DNA of 5,433 nucleotides from Candidatus Aminicenantota bacterium (GTDB taxonomy: Bacteria > Acidobacteriota > UBA4820 > DSQY01). Under the pieces are notes generated by a model, which made no database searches, was not told the origin of the DNA, and saw only the letters and a program-made list of their open reading frames with translations. Location: NCBI GenBank assembly GCA_027365515.1, contig DAHXMK010000383.1, positions 1 through 5,433 on the forward strand, in the 5' to 3' direction. Shown in pieces: positions 5,081 through 5,433 of this stretch. Both the position numbers and the translations under genes were made by a program. Every line of letters begins with the position of its first letter. The stretch's first letter is position 1.

Positions 5081-5109
5081 ATTAGGCGACACATTCCGTG
5101 CCGCCTAAC
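5081..5109. repeat. Palindrome 2, related copy of palindrome 1
   Basis: TTAGGCG (5082-5088) pairs with CGCCTAA (5102-5108), and inside it CAC (5090-5092) pairs with GTG (5098-5100). It shares TTAGGCGACAC on the left arm and CGCCTAAC on the right arm with the copy at 4974-5001, while the loops differ. The left heptamer reads ATTAGGC instead of GTTAGGC, losing the G of the GTT that integrases require. The similarity shows the two copies have a common origin. Confidence 0.6.
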
Positions 5110-5139
5110 ACCTTCCCAATAGCCCATTCTGCGTTAGAC
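5103..5139 (+). repeat. attC-like site immediately upstream of the membrane-protein ORF
   Basis: GCCTAAC (5103-5109) and GTTAGAC (5133-5139) fit the RYYYAAC and GTTRRRY core sites of integron attC elements and are complementary in 6 of 7 positions. The local context GCGTTAGACGCC is typical of cassette 3' boundaries. At 37 bp it is shorter than usual attC sites (about 55-140 bp), and the inner L boxes do not pair. The true left end could instead be the GCCTAAC at 4995, giving 145 bp. Only the core motif is well supported. Confidence 0.4.
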
Positions 5140-5160
5140 GCCGAAAAAGGCTAAAGAGCC

Positions 5161-5433
5161 ATGCCATATCTCTTCACCTTGCTTTTTCTAGGCATTCCGC
5201 TAGCGCTACTCCTACCAATGTACACACAGAGGTGGCCTCGGAAACCACTTATTGCATTCTTTACCTATATCCCCTTGGGTTGGCTACTTGTCAATGCAGC
5301 ACTCTACTGGCATGATGCGAATCTATTCCATCAAGCATACGCCGCTTTGCAGGCAAACACCGCCTCTAATGCGTTGCTTGATCAAGCTCAGACTGATGGG
5401 GCAGCGCGACTGTTTGCTTTGTTCTTTGGGTGG
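5161..5433 (+). CDS. Small integral membrane protein, cassette-like, 5' part (runs off the right edge)
   Basis: ATG 5161 opens a frame of 91 codons that is still open at the window end. The protein has a hydrophobic N-terminal segment (residues about 3-19, PLALLLPM), a basic turn (QRWPRK), a second membrane segment (about 30-49, AFFTYIPLGWLLVNAAL), a soluble stretch of about 30 residues (ANTASNALLDQAQTDGAARL), and the start of a third membrane segment (LFALFFGW). The DGAARLFALFFGW motif reminds me of uncharacterised small membrane proteins found in accessory and cassette regions; I cannot name a family. Codons end in A or T far more often than in the operon genes, which suggests separate ancestry. 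It starts 21 nt after GTTAGAC, as cassette ORFs often do, and a 4-bp hairpin (GGCT/AGCC, 5149-5160) abuts the ATG. There is no clear Shine-Dalgarno sequence. Confidence 0.7.
   Translation, partial: MPYLFTLLFLGIPLALLLPMYTQRWPRKPLIAFFTYIPLGWLLVNAALYWHDANLFHQAYAALQANTASNALLDQAQTDGAARLFALFFGW

Larger units (their letters stand above)
4475..5160. other. Gene-poor, composition-shifted segment without a confident gene
   Basis: About 690 nt between the operon and the next convincing ORF. It is less G/C-rich than the operon on the left and has no long ORF with the operon's codon bias. It holds two weak small ORFs (4537-4749 on the minus strand, 4846-4959 on the plus strand), an A8 tract (4764-4771), a GC hairpin (4915-4946) and a dense run of inverted repeats with integron-like core heptamers (4970-5139). 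I see no tRNA, CRISPR array, integrase or transposase. Confidence 0.6.

Noticed and set aside
4970..5139. CRISPR array
   Set aside because: Only two imperfect palindromic copies about 107 nt apart, with unlike inner sequence; no regular spacers of about 30-40 nt and no cas genes.
4475..5160. tRNA or attachment site from a tRNA gene at the border
   Set aside because: No cloverleaf with TTCRA-type T-loop and acceptor stem could be found by eye on either strand.

Overview
The window is about 5.4 kb of bacterial DNA and splits in two near position 4475. The left 4.47 kb is dense, G/C-rich and all on the + strand. It looks like the core chromosome of a Gram-negative (diderm) bacterium: it encodes a FlgT/CsgG-type periplasmic protein with a Sec signal peptide, a DUF192 lipoprotein and a short signal peptidase I. 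Codons there end mostly in G or C, and Shine-Dalgarno sequences of the GAGGG/GGAG type are used. I cannot place the organism more closely. The envelope genes fit a deltaproteobacterium-like or uncultivated phylum, but that is a guess.

Layout: (1) 2-796 is the 3' part of a gene for a FlgT/LPP20-like protein, followed after 33 nt by (2) 830-1723, a secreted CsgG-domain protein with a FlgT C-terminal-like domain. The two together look like the domain set of a FlgT-like protein spread over two genes. A strong GC hairpin (1742-1773) then separates this pair from a tightly packed run: (3) 1814-2365 CDP-alcohol phosphatidyltransferase (PgsA type), (4) 2362-2853 DUF192 lipoprotein, (5) 2860-3414 corrinoid adenosyltransferase (CobO/BtuR), (6) 3415-3912 signal peptidase I, and, after a 46-nt gap with a small hairpin, (7) 3959-4474 a membrane-anchored protein that may have an NTF2-like fold. 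Most of this run serves the cell envelope (phospholipid synthesis, a lipoprotein, signal-peptide removal). The cobalamin enzyme is the outsider.

From 4475 to the right edge the character changes. Base composition becomes more A/T-rich, coding density falls, and about 690 nt hold no confident gene. There are only a possible minus-strand 70-aa ORF (4537-4749) and a possible 37-aa ORF (4846-4959), the latter perhaps the remnant of a frameshifted gene. Inside this stretch lies a cluster of inverted repeats at 4970-5109. It contains two copies of a TTAGGCGACAC...CGCCTAAC palindrome and is followed by GCGTTAGACGCC at 5131. These heptamers match the integron attC core consensus (RYYYAAC / GTTRRRY). 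About 20 nt after the last one, an ORF for a small membrane protein (5161 to the edge) begins with different codon usage, much as a gene cassette does. The best reading is that a mobile or cassette-like segment, possibly integron-derived, abuts the conserved operon. No integrase is visible, and no single site has a full canonical attC structure.
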